A stretch of DNA of 64,000 bases, taken from assembly GCA_021372355.1 (NCBI GenBank), contig JAJFUQ010000041.1, positions 1 through 64,000 of the forward strand, given 5' to 3'. The translations under genes and the position numbers were made by a program. Source of the DNA: Nocardiaceae bacterium (GTDB lineage Bacteria; Actinomycetota; Actinomycetes; Mycobacteriales; Mycobacteriaceae). The notes below the pieces were generated by a model, which made no database searches, was not told the DNA's origin, and saw only the letters and a program-made list of their open reading frames with translations. Positions 49,730-58,416 of the stretch are shown piece by piece (position 1 is the stretch's first letter; the number at the start of each line of letters is the position of its first letter).

Positions 49730-49753
49730 GTTTTATCCGCATTGCGGGGGTAC
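49730..49753 (+). promoter_or_regulatory. SigF-type promoter of sigF
   Basis: GTTT (49730-49733) and GGGTAC (49748-49753) are spaced by 14 bases, close to the mycobacterial SigF consensus GTTT-N15-17-GGGTAT. It begins 2 bases after the anti-sigma stop and lies about 50 bases upstream of the sigF start, which would give autoregulation separate from the anti-sigma gene. Confidence 0.6.
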
Positions 49754-49803
49754 CACATTTCCGGGACAACCTGATGTTGGTACGAACTGGAGGTGCGCTC
49801 AGC

Positions 49804-50631
49804 ATGACGACGACCGTTAAGCCTCACGCGAAACCAGCCACGTATTCCACGGCCCTTCCCGTGTCGGATGACGCCGTCACGTACAACGATGTGGATCCGC
49901 TCTTGGTTCGGTTGGCCGCTCTCAGCGAGGACGACCCGGCTCGGGAATTGTTGCGACGCAGAATCATCGAAATCTGTCTACCGCTCGCCCGGCACATCGC
50001 ATTGCGCTTCAAGGGGCGTGGGGAATCGATGGAGGACCTCGAACAGGTCGCCCGGATCGGACTCCTGCAATCGATCAACAGGTTCGATCCGGAGCGTGGT
50101 GCGAGCTTCATGTCGTATGCGGTTCCGACGATGATGGGAGAGGTTCGCCGGTTCTTCCGCGATCGCAGTTGGTCACTTTCCGTTCCTCGCTCGGCGAAGG
50201 AGAATCACCTCCGGATCGGACCCGTCGCCGACGAGTTGACCGCAAAGCTCGGTCGCGCTCCGAAGATCAGCGAACTCGCCACCGAGATGAACCTCGACCG
50301 GCAGGCGGTGACCGACGCGCTGCTCGCCGGCTACGCCTACACCGCCGAATCGATCGATGCGCCCTCGGCGAGCGGATCCGACGAAGACCGGCCGATTGTC
50401 GACCGGATCGCCGCCGAGGAAACCGGATATGAGCACGTGGAGCAGGCGCTCAGCGTGAAGCCCCTCCTCGCGCAGCTGCCGGCGGACGAACTGGCGATTC
50501 TCCGGATGCGATTCTTCGAAGAGATGACGCAGTCGCAAATCGCTCAACGCCTGGGTTGTTCGCAAATGCAGGTGTCGCGCAAGCTGGCCCGAACTCTGGC
50601 GTTCCTGCGCGAACACGCCGACGCCACGTGA
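49804..50631 (+). CDS. sigF: Stress sigma factor SigF/SigB family
   Basis: A 275-residue group 3 sigma factor. Region 2 holds EDLEQVARIGLLQSINRFDPERGASFMSYAVPTMMGEVRRFFRDRSW; region 3 has GRAPKISELATEMNL; region 4 has ELAILRMRFFEEMTQSQIAQRLGCSQMQVSRKLAR. This is the SigF/SigB group. I chose the ATG at 49804, with GGAGG upstream; the ATG at 49774 is preceded by nothing similar. Controlled by the adjacent RsbW-like protein and probably the STAS protein encoded convergently one base away. Confidence 0.92.
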   Translation: MTTTVKPHAKPATYSTALPVSDDAVTYNDVDPLLVRLAALSEDDPARELLRRRIIEICLPLARHIALRFKGRGESMEDLEQVARIGLLQSINRFDPERGASFMSYAVPTMMGEVRRFFRDRSWSLSVPRSAKENHLRIGPVADELTAKLGRAPKISELATEMNLDRQAVTDALLAGYAYTAESIDAPSASGSDEDRPIVDRIAAEETGYEHVEQALSVKPLLAQLPADELAILRMRFFEEMTQSQIAQRLGCSQMQVSRKLARTLAFLREHADAT

Positions 50632-50988
50632 TCAGTCCATCGCGGGGCGAAGCGCATCTACAGCCTGCGGCCGCGTGGGCACAATCGTCAGGACATCGGT
50701 CAGGTTTGTGATCGCGAGCGGCCGAACAACCGCGCGTGCCGCCGCGACGATGACGAGGGCGCGGCCGAGTCGGTCCTGCGTGCGGACGAGGCTTTCCACA
50801 CCCGCCGACGCCAGGAAGTCGACGTCGGACAGATCGAGGATGAGTGCCCGCGGGTCGCGGGCGAGGACCGCCTCGAGCGTGGAGTCGAGTGTCGGGACAG
50901 TCCCGATGTCGACCGCGCCGGCAACCGTCACGAAAGTGATGCCGTCGTCGACGCTATCAACGACGGTGAGTGAGTTTGTTGATCCCAA
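50632..50988 (-). CDS. STAS-domain anti-anti-sigma factor
   Basis: A 118-residue STAS protein. LILDLSDVDFLASAGVESLVRTQDRL carries the phosphorylatable Ser in the FLASAG motif (about residue 62). It should release SigF by binding the RsbW-like protein when unphosphorylated. The only usable start is TTG at 50988: a TGA precedes it in frame 18 bases upstream. Its stop abuts the sigF stop. A structured region lies upstream, between it and the GAF-ANTAR gene. Confidence 0.85.
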   Translation of the reverse strand: MGSTNSLTVVDSVDDGITFVTVAGAVDIGTVPTLDSTLEAVLARDPRALILDLSDVDFLASAGVESLVRTQDRLGRALVIVAAARAVVRPLAITNLTDVLTIVPTRPQAVDALRPAMD

Positions 50989-51003
50989 CGGGGGCCATCC
51001 ATA

Positions 51004-51119
51004 TCAGTCGCACGTGAGTGTTGGTGGCGACTGACAACCTGCTGGTCGAGGACCGGCGGAGCAGAATCGGGGTTCACACAGCCACGCGTTTCGCGCAGGC
51101 GCAGTCGCCTGGCTGTGTG
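51004..51119. promoter_or_regulatory. Structured intergenic region: 8-bp hairpin plus three-way-junction-like element
   Basis: TCAGTCGC (51004-51011) pairs with GCGACTGA (51027-51034). Separately, CACACAGCC (51075-51083) pairs with GGCTGTGTG (51111-51119), enclosing two small hairpins, CGCG-TTT-CGCG (51085-51095) and AGGCG-CAGT-CGCCT (51097-51110). The region separates the GAF-ANTAR gene from the STAS gene on the minus strand. It may be a terminator, or a target for RNA-binding control, since ANTAR proteins act on paired hairpins; the hexanucleotide loops known for ANTAR targets are not seen. Confidence 0.5.
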
Positions 51120-51179
51120 TTCAACCGAGTTCCATGATACCCGATCGAAACCAGGCTCATCGTCCCGAGAAAAGCCAGG

Positions 51180-51920
51180 TCAGCTCAGTGTTTTCCGATG
51201 CTGGTCAACCACTCGGCGAGCGACCTCCGCCAGTTTGACGTTCGTTCGTTGCGACGCGGCTTTGAGCAGCTCGAAAGCCTGCTCGTCGTCGATCCCGTGG
51301 ATCGACATCAAGAGGCCGATCGCCTTGCCGATCTCGCGGCTGTGGGTCAGCCCGCCGAGTAGCGAGTCGGACTTCTCCTTGTGGGTCCGCGCCGAGACCA
51401 GGATCGACGCGAACGCGGCGACGATGACGGCCTGGTCCATCGCGGCGGCATCGAAGGCGTCGACGCGGTCGGCGAACAGATTCAACGCGCCGGTCTTGGT
51501 GGAGTCCGTCCGGATCCGGAACGCCATCGCCGAACGGACGGGCGTCGATGCGAGAACCGCTTTGGACAGGTCCGGCCATTGGCTGGGGGCGGACAGGTCG
51601 TTCTCGAGTTGTACCGACTCGTCCTCGATCGCGTCGACGCACGGTCCCTGTTGGAACTGGCGTTCCAGCTGATCGACGGCCAAGGCCACATCATCGCTCG
51701 CGGCCGCGGTGAAGTACCGCCCGCCCTCGCGCATCATGAGGCTGGCGTGGTCGCAGCCCGGGATCAGCATCGTCGCGGCGACACACAACGCCGACGCGAT
51801 GTCGTCGAAGCTCTCGTGTTCGTACAGAACCTGGGCGAGATTCTGCAGGACCGTTGCGGGGTCGGCCGCCGGCGGGTCTTGGCTGGTCACGCTTAGCGGA
51901 ATACCCGAGGGGCCGGTCAC
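51180..51920 (-). CDS. GAF-ANTAR domain antiterminator/regulator
   Basis: A 246-residue protein: a GAF sensor domain (about 20-165, with [20 protein letters not shown] and GALNLFADR) and a C-terminal ANTAR RNA-binding domain (about 185-243, with [46 protein letters not shown]). Such proteins bind paired hairpins in mRNA leaders and prevent termination. The GTG at 51920 overlaps the HIT-protein stop by 4 bases, so it is coupled to that gene; a GTG at about 51890 is an alternative. Confidence 0.88.
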   Translation of the reverse strand: MTGPSGIPLSVTSQDPPAADPATVLQNLAQVLYEHESFDDIASALCVAATMLIPGCDHASLMMREGGRYFTAAASDDVALAVDQLERQFQQGPCVDAIEDESVQLENDLSAPSQWPDLSKAVLASTPVRSAMAFRIRTDSTKTGALNLFADRVDAFDAAAMDQAVIVAAFASILVSARTHKEKSDSLLGGLTHSREIGKAIGLLMSIHGIDDEQAFELLKAASQRTNVKLAEVARRVVDQHRKTLS

Positions 51921-52339
51921 TCAGACGCTTCCGCGTACCCGAGCTCGGTGAGCGCGGCACGGATCTTCGCAGCGGCCTCCTTGCGGGACTCGGCGGTCGA
52001 GTTCGCGTCCGCGTTGCTGATGTTGAAGTCGCCGAGGTGGAACGCCGGGAAGACGTGCACGTGCAGGTGCGGGACCTCGAGTCCGGCGATGAGCAGGCCG
52101 GAACGCGGTGCATCGAAGGCCTTGCGGCACGCCTTGCCGATGGCCTGGGCGACCCGGGTGAGCCTGGCGAACACCTCACCGTCGACGTCTTGCCACTGAT
52201 CGATCTCGGCGCGCGGAACGACCAGCACATGCCCTGTGGTGACCGGTGCGATCGTCATGAATCCGACGAATTCGTCGTCCCTCCAGACGAAGTCGCCCGG
52301 AATCTGACCGGCGATGATTGCGCTGAATACGGAAGCCAT
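51917..52339 (-). CDS. HIT-family nucleotide-binding protein
   Basis: A 140-residue HIT protein with the active-site motif [10 protein letters not shown] (HxHxH) and [21 protein letters not shown] at the N-terminus, as in HINT/adenosine phosphoramidases. The reaction is cleavage of AMP-linked bonds. The ATG at 52339 starts the conserved sequence; longer frames upstream are antisense to the glycosyltransferase gene. It is divergent from that gene. Confidence 0.9.
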   Translation of the reverse strand: MASVFSAIIAGQIPGDFVWRDDEFVGFMTIAPVTTGHVLVVPRAEIDQWQDVDGEVFARLTRVAQAIGKACRKAFDAPRSGLLIAGLEVPHLHVHVFPAFHLGDFNISNADANSTAESRKEAAAKIRAALTELGYAEASE

Positions 52340-52405
52340 GCATTTGAAGCTACCTGCCAGCTTTCCTACAGGGCAGGCGGAGCCTGTCTCGCCATCGTTG
52401 TGTCC

Positions 52406-53665
52406 ATGACCACACGCACCGTTCCCGCGGAACCGCCCACGGTTTCCGGTCCGACCGAGCCAGCTGAGCTCGGCGATGACCGGAAGCAGTGGGGGACCCT
52501 GCCCGTTCTGGACGTCGTTATCCCCGTCTACAACGAACAGTCCGACCTCGAGCCCTGCGTTCGCCGGCTGCACGAGTACCTCCGTCACGAAGTGCCGTAC
52601 CCGGCGCGAATCACGATCGCGGACAACGCGAGCACGGACGGCACGCTCTTCGTCGCGCGGCGTCTCAAGGCCGAATTCGACAATGTCGAGGTCGTCCACC
52701 TCGAGATGAAAGGGCGGGGACGGGCCTTGCGTGCGGCGTGGCTCGCGTCTCCGGCGAAGGTCGTCGCGTACATGGACGTCGATCTCTCGACCGGCCTCGA
52801 TGCGCTCATGCCACTGGTCGCGCCGCTGATCTCGGGCCACTCGGACGTCGCGATCGGAACACGGCTCAATCGGCGGTCGCGGGTGGTCCGCGGACCCAAG
52901 CGCGAGTTCATCTCCCGCGGCTACAACCTGCTGCTGCATACCGCGCTCCAGGCGCGGTTCTCGGACGCACAGTGCGGGTTCAAGGCGGTGCGGTCCGACG
53001 TGGTTCGCGAGCTGTTGCCCCTCATCGAGGACGGCGAGTGGTTCTTCGATACCGAACTGCTCGTGCTCGCCGAACGCGCCGGACTGCGCATTCACGAAGT
53101 CCCCGTCGACTGGGTCGATGATCCGGACAGCCGGGTGGACATTGGCGACACCATCAAGAAGGACCTCAGGGGAGTCTGGCGGCTGAGCAAGGCGCTGCTG
53201 ACGGGACGACTGCCGATCGCGAAATTGCGTGCGGCTATGGGCCGCGAACCGCTCGTTGCCGGTGTGCCCGAAGGGATGCCGGCGCAGGCGCTGCGCTTCG
53301 GAATCATCGGCGTGGTCAGCACCATTGCCTTCGCACTCTTCTATCTCGCGCTGCAGCCGATGTTCGGCGCCCAGATTGCGAACTTCCTGTCGTTGCTCAT
53401 CACCGCGATCTTCAACACGGCCGCGAACCGCGCGTTCACCTTCGGGGTCCGCGGATCGGACGGGCTCGCCAAACACCATCTACAAGGGCTGGCGATCTTC
53501 GGGTTCGGACTCGCGATCACCTCGGGCGCGCTGTTCGGGCTGCATCACTACCTGCCGTCCGCGACCCGGGAGGTCGAGCTCATCGTTCTGGTGGTCGCCA
53601 ATCTGATCGCCACGATCACGCGGTTCATCGGTCTGCGTTGGGTTTTCGCCGGAGGTTCGGAATGA
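52406..53665 (+). CDS. Bifunctional GT2 glycosyltransferase-GtrA family protein
   Basis: A 419-residue fusion. Residues about 30-260 are a DPM1/GT2-like glycosyltransferase ([43 protein letters not shown] with the DxD motif, [14 protein letters not shown]). Residues about 295-415 are a GtrA-like domain with four spans ([27 protein letters not shown]). It probably makes and flips a polyprenyl-phosphate sugar. Its stop overlaps the ATG of the GT39 gene by 4 bases, and that enzyme would use such a lipid-linked sugar. Confidence 0.9.
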   Translation: MTTRTVPAEPPTVSGPTEPAELGDDRKQWGTLPVLDVVIPVYNEQSDLEPCVRRLHEYLRHEVPYPARITIADNASTDGTLFVARRLKAEFDNVEVVHLEMKGRGRALRAAWLASPAKVVAYMDVDLSTGLDALMPLVAPLISGHSDVAIGTRLNRRSRVVRGPKREFISRGYNLLLHTALQARFSDAQCGFKAVRSDVVRELLPLIEDGEWFFDTELLVLAERAGLRIHEVPVDWVDDPDSRVDIGDTIKKDLRGVWRLSKALLTGRLPIAKLRAAMGREPLVAGVPEGMPAQALRFGIIGVVSTIAFALFYLALQPMFGAQIANFLSLLITAIFNTAANRAFTFGVRGSDGLAKHHLQGLAIFGFGLAITSGALFGLHHYLPSATREVELIVLVVANLIATITRFIGLRWVFAGGSE

Positions 53666-55704
53666 GCGCGGCGGTGGTGGAACGCCCAAGCGAAGAGGCG
53701 CCAATGTCGACTCCGGGTCGGAGGCTGCCCTGGGAGCCGGCATTGCTCGGAATTCTTCTGGTCGGCACCGCGGGTATGTACCTGTGGGCGCTCGGTGACT
53801 CGGGCTGGGCGAACTCGTTCTACTCCGCGGCGGTGCAGGCCGGCTCGGTGTCGTGGAAGGCGTTCTTCTTCGGCTCCTCGGACGCGGCCAACTCGATCAC
53901 GGTCGACAAGCCACCGGCTTCGCTGTGGCTGATGGCGCTATCGGTGCGCGCCTTCGGCCTCAGCAGCTGGAGCATCCTCGTGCCACAAGCACTGCTCGGC
54001 GTCGCATCGGTTGCCCTCACCTGGGCGACCGTGCGCCGCTACTTCGGTGCCGCTGCCGGGCTGCTCGCCGGTCTCGTGCTCGCGCTCACGCCGGTGGCCG
54101 TTCTGATGTTCCGATTCAACAACCCGGATGCGCTGCTCGTGTTCCTCATGATCGCGGCAGTGTGGGCGATGCTGCGCGCCGTCGAGGAGGGCCGGACGAA
54201 GTGGTTGCTGCTGTGCGGCGTCTTCGTCGGATTCGGCTTCCTGACCAAACAGCTGCAGGTCATGCTCGTCGTCCCGCCGCTTGCTCTGACGTACCTCATC
54301 GCGGGTCCGCCGAAGCTCGGCAAGCGCATGCTCCAGCTGTTCGCTGCCGGTGGCGCGATGATCGCGTCGGCTGGCTGGTGGATTGCTGCGGTCGAGCTGT
54401 GGCCGGCCTCGGACCGGCCGTATATCGGTGGGTCCCAGACGAACTCGATCCTCGAACTCACTCTTGGGTACAACGGGCTCGGCCGGTTGACCGGCAATGA
54501 AAAGGGCAGCGTCGGCCCCGGCAGCATGGGCCGGGAGGCGTTCGCCGGCGGCCAGTTGCCCGCGGGGTTCGAGGCCTTCGGCGGACCCGGGGGAAGGGGA
54601 GGCGGCATGGGCTGGGGCGACACCGGCATCTGGCGGCTCTTCGAGCCGGCCCAGGGCGGTCAGATCGCCTGGCTCATGCCCGCCGCCCTCCTTCTTCTGG
54701 CGGTCGGACTCGTGCTCCGGGGCCGTGCTCCGCGCACCGACCCGCGCCGGGCGGCGCTCGTTCTGTTCGGTTCGTGGCTAGTGGTGACCGCGCTCGTCTT
54801 CAGCTTCATGGCAGGCATCTTCCACGCGTACTACACCGTTGCGTTGGCACCCGCGGTCGCGGCGCTCGTCGGTGCGGGCGGGGTTCTCGCGTGGACGCAT
54901 CGCGATCGCCTGTGGGTGCGCATCGCTCTGGCGCTCACCGTGTTCACCAGCGCGATCACCTCGTGGGTACTGCTCAGCCGGTCCGCGGACTTCGCGCCCT
55001 GGGTCAAGTGGGTGGTGGTGATCGCCGGACTGTTGGCGGCGACCGGCTTGTTGGTCCCGGCGCGCCGTACCGCCGTCGCCGTCGCGATCGCCAGTGTCGT
55101 GACGGCCCTCGCCGGACCGACCGCCTATGCCGCGGAAACCGTCGTCACTCCGCACGACGGATCGATCGTCTCGGCTGGTCCACGCGTCGAGGGCGAGTTC
55201 GGCATGGGCGGCGGTTTCCGGATGCGGGATGGCGCCGGGCGTCGGGGCATGCTGCCTCCCCAGGGAATGGTGTTCGGCGGACCAGGCGGATTCCCCGGTG
55301 GCGGCCTCGCCGGCGAACGCGGATTCGGGATGGGTGGCGCATCGGGAGGACTTCTGAACGGAAGCCGTCCGTCCGCTGCACTCACATCCCTGCTCACGGA
55401 GGACGGCGACTACTACACCTGGGTGGCGGCCACGATCGGCTCGAACAGCGCTTCGGGGTACCAGTTGGCGACCCAGCTTCCGGTCATGCCGATCGGCGGT
55501 TTCAACGGCAGCGATCCGTCGCCGACGCTGGCCCAGTTCAAGAAATACGTCGCCGAAAAGAAGATTCACTATTTCATCGGTGGCGGAGGTTTCAGAGGCG
55601 GCATGGGTGGGAACTCAGACATCACTTCCTGGGTAGAAGCCAACTTCACATCCACCACCGTCGATGGCGTCACCGTGTACGACCTGACGAGTCCGAAAGC
55701 GTGA
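53662..55704 (+). CDS. GT39/ArnT-like membrane glycosyltransferase
   Basis: A 680-residue integral membrane enzyme of the PMT/ArnT superfamily. Twelve or more spans lie in residues about 25-490. The first outer loop has WANSFYSAAVQAGSVSWKAFFFGSSDAANSITVDKPP, with the catalytic-type Asp and the family DKPP motif. A Gly/Met-rich insertion (about 520-575) precedes a C-terminal extracytoplasmic domain. It should transfer a sugar from a polyprenyl phosphate to an envelope acceptor, supplied by the coupled GT2-GtrA protein. ATG at 53662. Confidence 0.88.
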   Translation: MSAAVVERPSEEAPMSTPGRRLPWEPALLGILLVGTAGMYLWALGDSGWANSFYSAAVQAGSVSWKAFFFGSSDAANSITVDKPPASLWLMALSVRAFGLSSWSILVPQALLGVASVALTWATVRRYFGAAAGLLAGLVLALTPVAVLMFRFNNPDALLVFLMIAAVWAMLRAVEEGRTKWLLLCGVFVGFGFLTKQLQVMLVVPPLALTYLIAGPPKLGKRMLQLFAAGGAMIASAGWWIAAVELWPASDRPYIGGSQTNSILELTLGYNGLGRLTGNEKGSVGPGSMGREAFAGGQLPAGFEAFGGPGGRGGGMGWGDTGIWRLFEPAQGGQIAWLMPAALLLLAVGLVLRGRAPRTDPRRAALVLFGSWLVVTALVFSFMAGIFHAYYTVALAPAVAALVGAGGVLAWTHRDRLWVRIALALTVFTSAITSWVLLSRSADFAPWVKWVVVIAGLLAATGLLVPARRTAVAVAIASVVTALAGPTAYAAETVVTPHDGSIVSAGPRVEGEFGMGGGFRMRDGAGRRGMLPPQGMVFGGPGGFPGGGLAGERGFGMGGASGGLLNGSRPSAALTSLLTEDGDYYTWVAATIGSNSASGYQLATQLPVMPIGGFNGSDPSPTLAQFKKYVAEKKIHYFIGGGGFRGGMGGNSDITSWVEANFTSTTVDGVTVYDLTSPKA

Positions 55705-55710
55705 GTTCGA

Positions 55711-55747
55711 GACTGCCCCGCACCTGCGATCGCGGTGCGGGGCAGTC
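55711..55747 (+). terminator. 13-bp hairpin after GT39 gene
   Basis: GACTGCCCCGCAC (55711-55723) and its exact complement (55735-55747) enclose an 11-base loop, starting 6 bases after the stop. No T-run follows, but stem strength and placement suggest a terminator separating the glycosyltransferase operon from the kinase gene. Confidence 0.7.
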
Positions 55748-55771
55748 ACATACGCAGGTCCGGAGTTGCGC

Positions 55772-55789
55772 ATTCAGCGATTTCACAGC
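55772..55789 (+). promoter_or_regulatory. PhoP-box-like direct repeat upstream of sensor kinase gene
   Basis: ATTCAGC-GATT-TCACAGC: two 7-mers 11 bp apart start to start, the second equal to the PhoP half-site TCACAGC. It ends 42 bases before the kinase ATG. A near-identical element is found at 57219-57236. Confidence 0.55.
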
Positions 55790-55831
55790 CGCCGGACATG
55801 ACACTCTGCTTCCGACAATGGGAGCAGTGTC

Positions 55832-57211
55832 ATGAAGGTCCTCGGCAAGAACATCGAGCTGAATCCGCGGCGGTGGGGTCTGCGGGTTCAGTCGGCGCTG
55901 ATCGTTGCCGTCATCGTGGCCGCGACCGTTCTCGTCTACGCGACGTTCTTCGTACTGACGATGTTCGAGTCGCTGACCAAAGCCGCTGATACCGCCGCAT
56001 CAACGCGCGCGGATCAGGTGGTTGCCCAGTTCCGATCCGAACCGCCCGGGCTTTTCGACGCGGTTCCCTTCACGACCGACTCGAATATTCTCGTCGTGCA
56101 AGTCGTCGACGATCGCGGCGTGGTCATCCAGGCATCGACGGGCAGCCCACCGATTCCGTTGACGGATCGCCGATATCAGGGGCCGCCGGACCGATCGGAA
56201 ACCGCGCGGGCCGATCGGCGTTTTCGCGACCTGCGTCTGACCACCGCCACCGTGACGTACGAGGGCCGCGCGTACCAGGTGATCGTCGCCACGAGCTACC
56301 GCGACATCTTCCACAACGTCGAACTCGCTGCCACGCTAGCCGCCATCGGCAGCCCCTTCGTGGTCGCGATCGCCTGCCTCGCCACGTATCTCGTCATCGG
56401 CCGGTCGTTGCGGTCGGTCGAATCGATTCGCGAGCGCGTTTCCTCGATCAGTAGCTCGAAGCTGTCCGGACGGGTTCCGGTTCCCGAAGCGAAGGACGAG
56501 ATCGCGGCCCTCGCAGAAACGATGAACGAGATGCTCGCGCGACTCGAGGCCGCGCACCGCGCCCAGCAGAGGTTCGTCAGCGACGCCTCACATGAACTGC
56601 GCAGCCCCTTGTCGACGATCACCGCGGCGCTGGAGGTCGGGGCGATACATCCGGAGCTACTCGATGCCGAACTCGTCCAGACGACTCTCATTCCCGAGTC
56701 CGAGCGAATGCGTCGTCTCATCGAGGACCTGTTGTTGCTCGCCCGTGCGGATGAATTCGGGATCCCGCTCAAACTCGTCGATGTCGATCTCGACGCACTG
56801 GTGGAGGACGAGGTTCGAAGAGCGCAAACCGCCACGACGAAATCGATCGTGACGTCCTTGGCGCCGATTCAGATCCAGGCTGATCCGGCGCAGCTTGGAC
56901 GCGCGATCCGGAACGTCATCGACAACGCGATCAAGTACGCGTCGGCGACGGTCACGGTCAATCTCGTCGGTGAGCCGGGGCACGCTCACCTGACGATCGC
57001 GGACGACGGGCCGGGCGTTCCCGAGGCGGAGCAGGCACGGGTTTTCGACCGGTTCTACCGCGTCGGCGATGACCGTGGGCGGGGGAGCGGTGGTTCCGGA
57101 CTGGGCTTGTCGATCACCGCGGAGATCATCGCCGCGCACCGCGGCAGCATTCGCCTCGACGGTGGATCCGCGGGTGCGATCGTACACATCGAACTGCCCC
57201 TGACCAGCTGA
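55832..57211 (+). CDS. Sensor histidine kinase
   Basis: A 459-residue kinase with two membrane spans (about 18-45 and 165-188), an outer sensor loop, a HAMP domain, the H-box FVSDASHELRSPLSTITAAL (His at about 253) and N/G boxes (RAIRNVIDNAIKYA, DDGPGVPEAE, GGSGLGLSIT). The likely partner regulator is at 58417, separated by two genes. The operon start carries a PhoP-box-like repeat. Its position after the GT2-GT39 operon suggests it senses or shapes the envelope. Confidence 0.9.
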   Translation: MKVLGKNIELNPRRWGLRVQSALIVAVIVAATVLVYATFFVLTMFESLTKAADTAASTRADQVVAQFRSEPPGLFDAVPFTTDSNILVVQVVDDRGVVIQASTGSPPIPLTDRRYQGPPDRSETARADRRFRDLRLTTATVTYEGRAYQVIVATSYRDIFHNVELAATLAAIGSPFVVAIACLATYLVIGRSLRSVESIRERVSSISSSKLSGRVPVPEAKDEIAALAETMNEMLARLEAAHRAQQRFVSDASHELRSPLSTITAALEVGAIHPELLDAELVQTTLIPESERMRRLIEDLLLLARADEFGIPLKLVDVDLDALVEDEVRRAQTATTKSIVTSLAPIQIQADPAQLGRAIRNVIDNAIKYASATVTVNLVGEPGHAHLTIADDGPGVPEAEQARVFDRFYRVGDDRGRGSGGSGLGLSITAEIIAAHRGSIRLDGGSAGAIVHIELPLTS

Positions 57212-57218
57212 AACTTAC

Positions 57219-57236
57219 TTTCAGCGGTTTCACAGC
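57219..57236 (+). promoter_or_regulatory. PhoP-box-like direct repeat upstream of His/Thr-rich membrane protein
   Basis: TTTCAGC-GGTT-TCACAGC, spaced as at 55772-55789. It lies 7 bases after the kinase stop and about 52 before the next ATG. Together with the similar site before the kinase this suggests a shared regulator. Confidence 0.55.
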
Positions 57237-57288
57237 GGCACCTCGGCAGACTGCGTATAACAGTCATTTCGCCGAGGAAGGCCGCACG

Positions 57289-57681
57289 ATGGACAACGAG
57301 GAACCAGACAAAACGCAGGAGATTCCCGCCTCTGAACCGGCTAAGCCGTCGTTTCGTCAGCGTGCCCACGATCTTCGTCAGCGGGCCCAGGGCCGGTGGT
57401 CGACGATGTCGGATCGGTCGCGTCTGATCGCGATCATCGCGGCGGGCTTGGTCATCTTCGTGGTGGGATTCGGCAGCGGACTCGCCGTCGATGGCGGCCG
57501 CGGCCACGGCTACGGACACCGGGGCGGTGGCTGGTGCGACAACGAGCGCTCATACCGTCACCATCACCACCGCTGGGACTGCCCGCCGACGACCACCACG
57601 GCACCGACCACGACGACCACGGCGCCGACCACCACCACGACCGCACCGACGACGACGCCGAGCCCGGCGCCTACGCCGTAG
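57289..57681 (+). CDS. Small single-span membrane protein with His-rich and Thr/Pro tail
   Basis: A 130-residue protein: an acidic, then basic cytoplasmic head (FRQRAHDLRQRAQGRW), one membrane span (LIAIIAAGLVIFVVGFGSGLA, about 46-66), then outside a Gly/His-rich part with GHGYGHRGGGWC and YRHHHHRWDC, and a tail of TTTTAPTTTT repeats. The two Cys flanking the His run could bind metal or form a disulfide. GAGGAAGG precedes the ATG. It is encoded between a kinase and its presumed regulator, with a PhoP-like box upstream. No family is recognised. Confidence 0.72.
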   Translation: MDNEEPDKTQEIPASEPAKPSFRQRAHDLRQRAQGRWSTMSDRSRLIAIIAAGLVIFVVGFGSGLAVDGGRGHGYGHRGGGWCDNERSYRHHHHRWDCPPTTTTAPTTTTTAPTTTTTAPTTTPSPAPTP

Positions 57682-57696
57682 GCGAGGTGGTCGACC

Positions 57697-58386
57697 GTGT
57701 GGAACTCCATCATCAATCCCGTCCTTCGAATCTTCACGCGATTCGATCGTCGTGAGGAAGAGTTGGTCGACGCCGTCACGTCGTCGACCGCCCCCGGCGA
57801 CCTCGACGCAGCGATCGACTCGATCGACGATTTCGCGCGTAATCGCAAGTGGCTCATGAACGTCGGTGACGAGAAGGGTGCGATTCTCGATGCTGCGATC
57901 GTTCGGGCCCAACCGCGGTTGTTGCTCGAACTCGGTACCTACATGGGCTACAGCGCACTGCGTACGGCCCGGGTGATGCCGGATAACGCTCACCTGGTCA
58001 CTCTCGAAGTCGACGCGGCGCGCGCGTCGATGGCACAGAAGATCCTCGCGCACGCCGGTGTCGCCGACCGGGTGACCGTCGTCGTCGCGGGGTTGGGGGA
58101 CGCGATGAGCGATCTCGGATTCGCGGCAGGCTCCGTCGACTTCGTCTTCGTCGATCACCGGAAGGATCTCTACCTTCCGGACCTGCAACGAATCGAAAGG
58201 TCGGGCTGGCTGCATCCGGGATCGGTCGTCGTTGCCGACAATGTGAAGTACCCGGGTGCTCCGGAATATCGCAGGTACCTGGCGAGGGCCGAAGGTCGAA
58301 CGTGGCGCACCGTGACCCACCACTGCCACGCTGAATACCAAACGGTGATCCGGGACATCGTGTTGGAATCACAGTTCCTCGGATAG
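57697..58386 (+). CDS. Class I O-methyltransferase (COMT-like)
   Basis: A 229-residue SAM-dependent methyltransferase. LLELGTYMGYSALRTARV is the SAM loop, VTLEVDAARASMA follows, and VDHRKD plus VVADNV supply the metal-binding Asp and Asn of catechol-type enzymes. It resembles mammalian-type COMT and Rv0187 of M. tuberculosis in layout. It methylates a hydroxyl of a catechol-like substrate. It starts at GTG 57697, 15 bases after the previous stop, and leads into the regulator gene. Confidence 0.87.
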   Translation: MWNSIINPVLRIFTRFDRREEELVDAVTSSTAPGDLDAAIDSIDDFARNRKWLMNVGDEKGAILDAAIVRAQPRLLLELGTYMGYSALRTARVMPDNAHLVTLEVDAARASMAQKILAHAGVADRVTVVVAGLGDAMSDLGFAAGSVDFVFVDHRKDLYLPDLQRIERSGWLHPGSVVVADNVKYPGAPEYRRYLARAEGRTWRTVTHHCHAEYQTVIRDIVLESQFLG

Positions 58387-58416
58387 TTCTGCTCCAGTGA
58401 CAAGAGAGGTGCGCAC

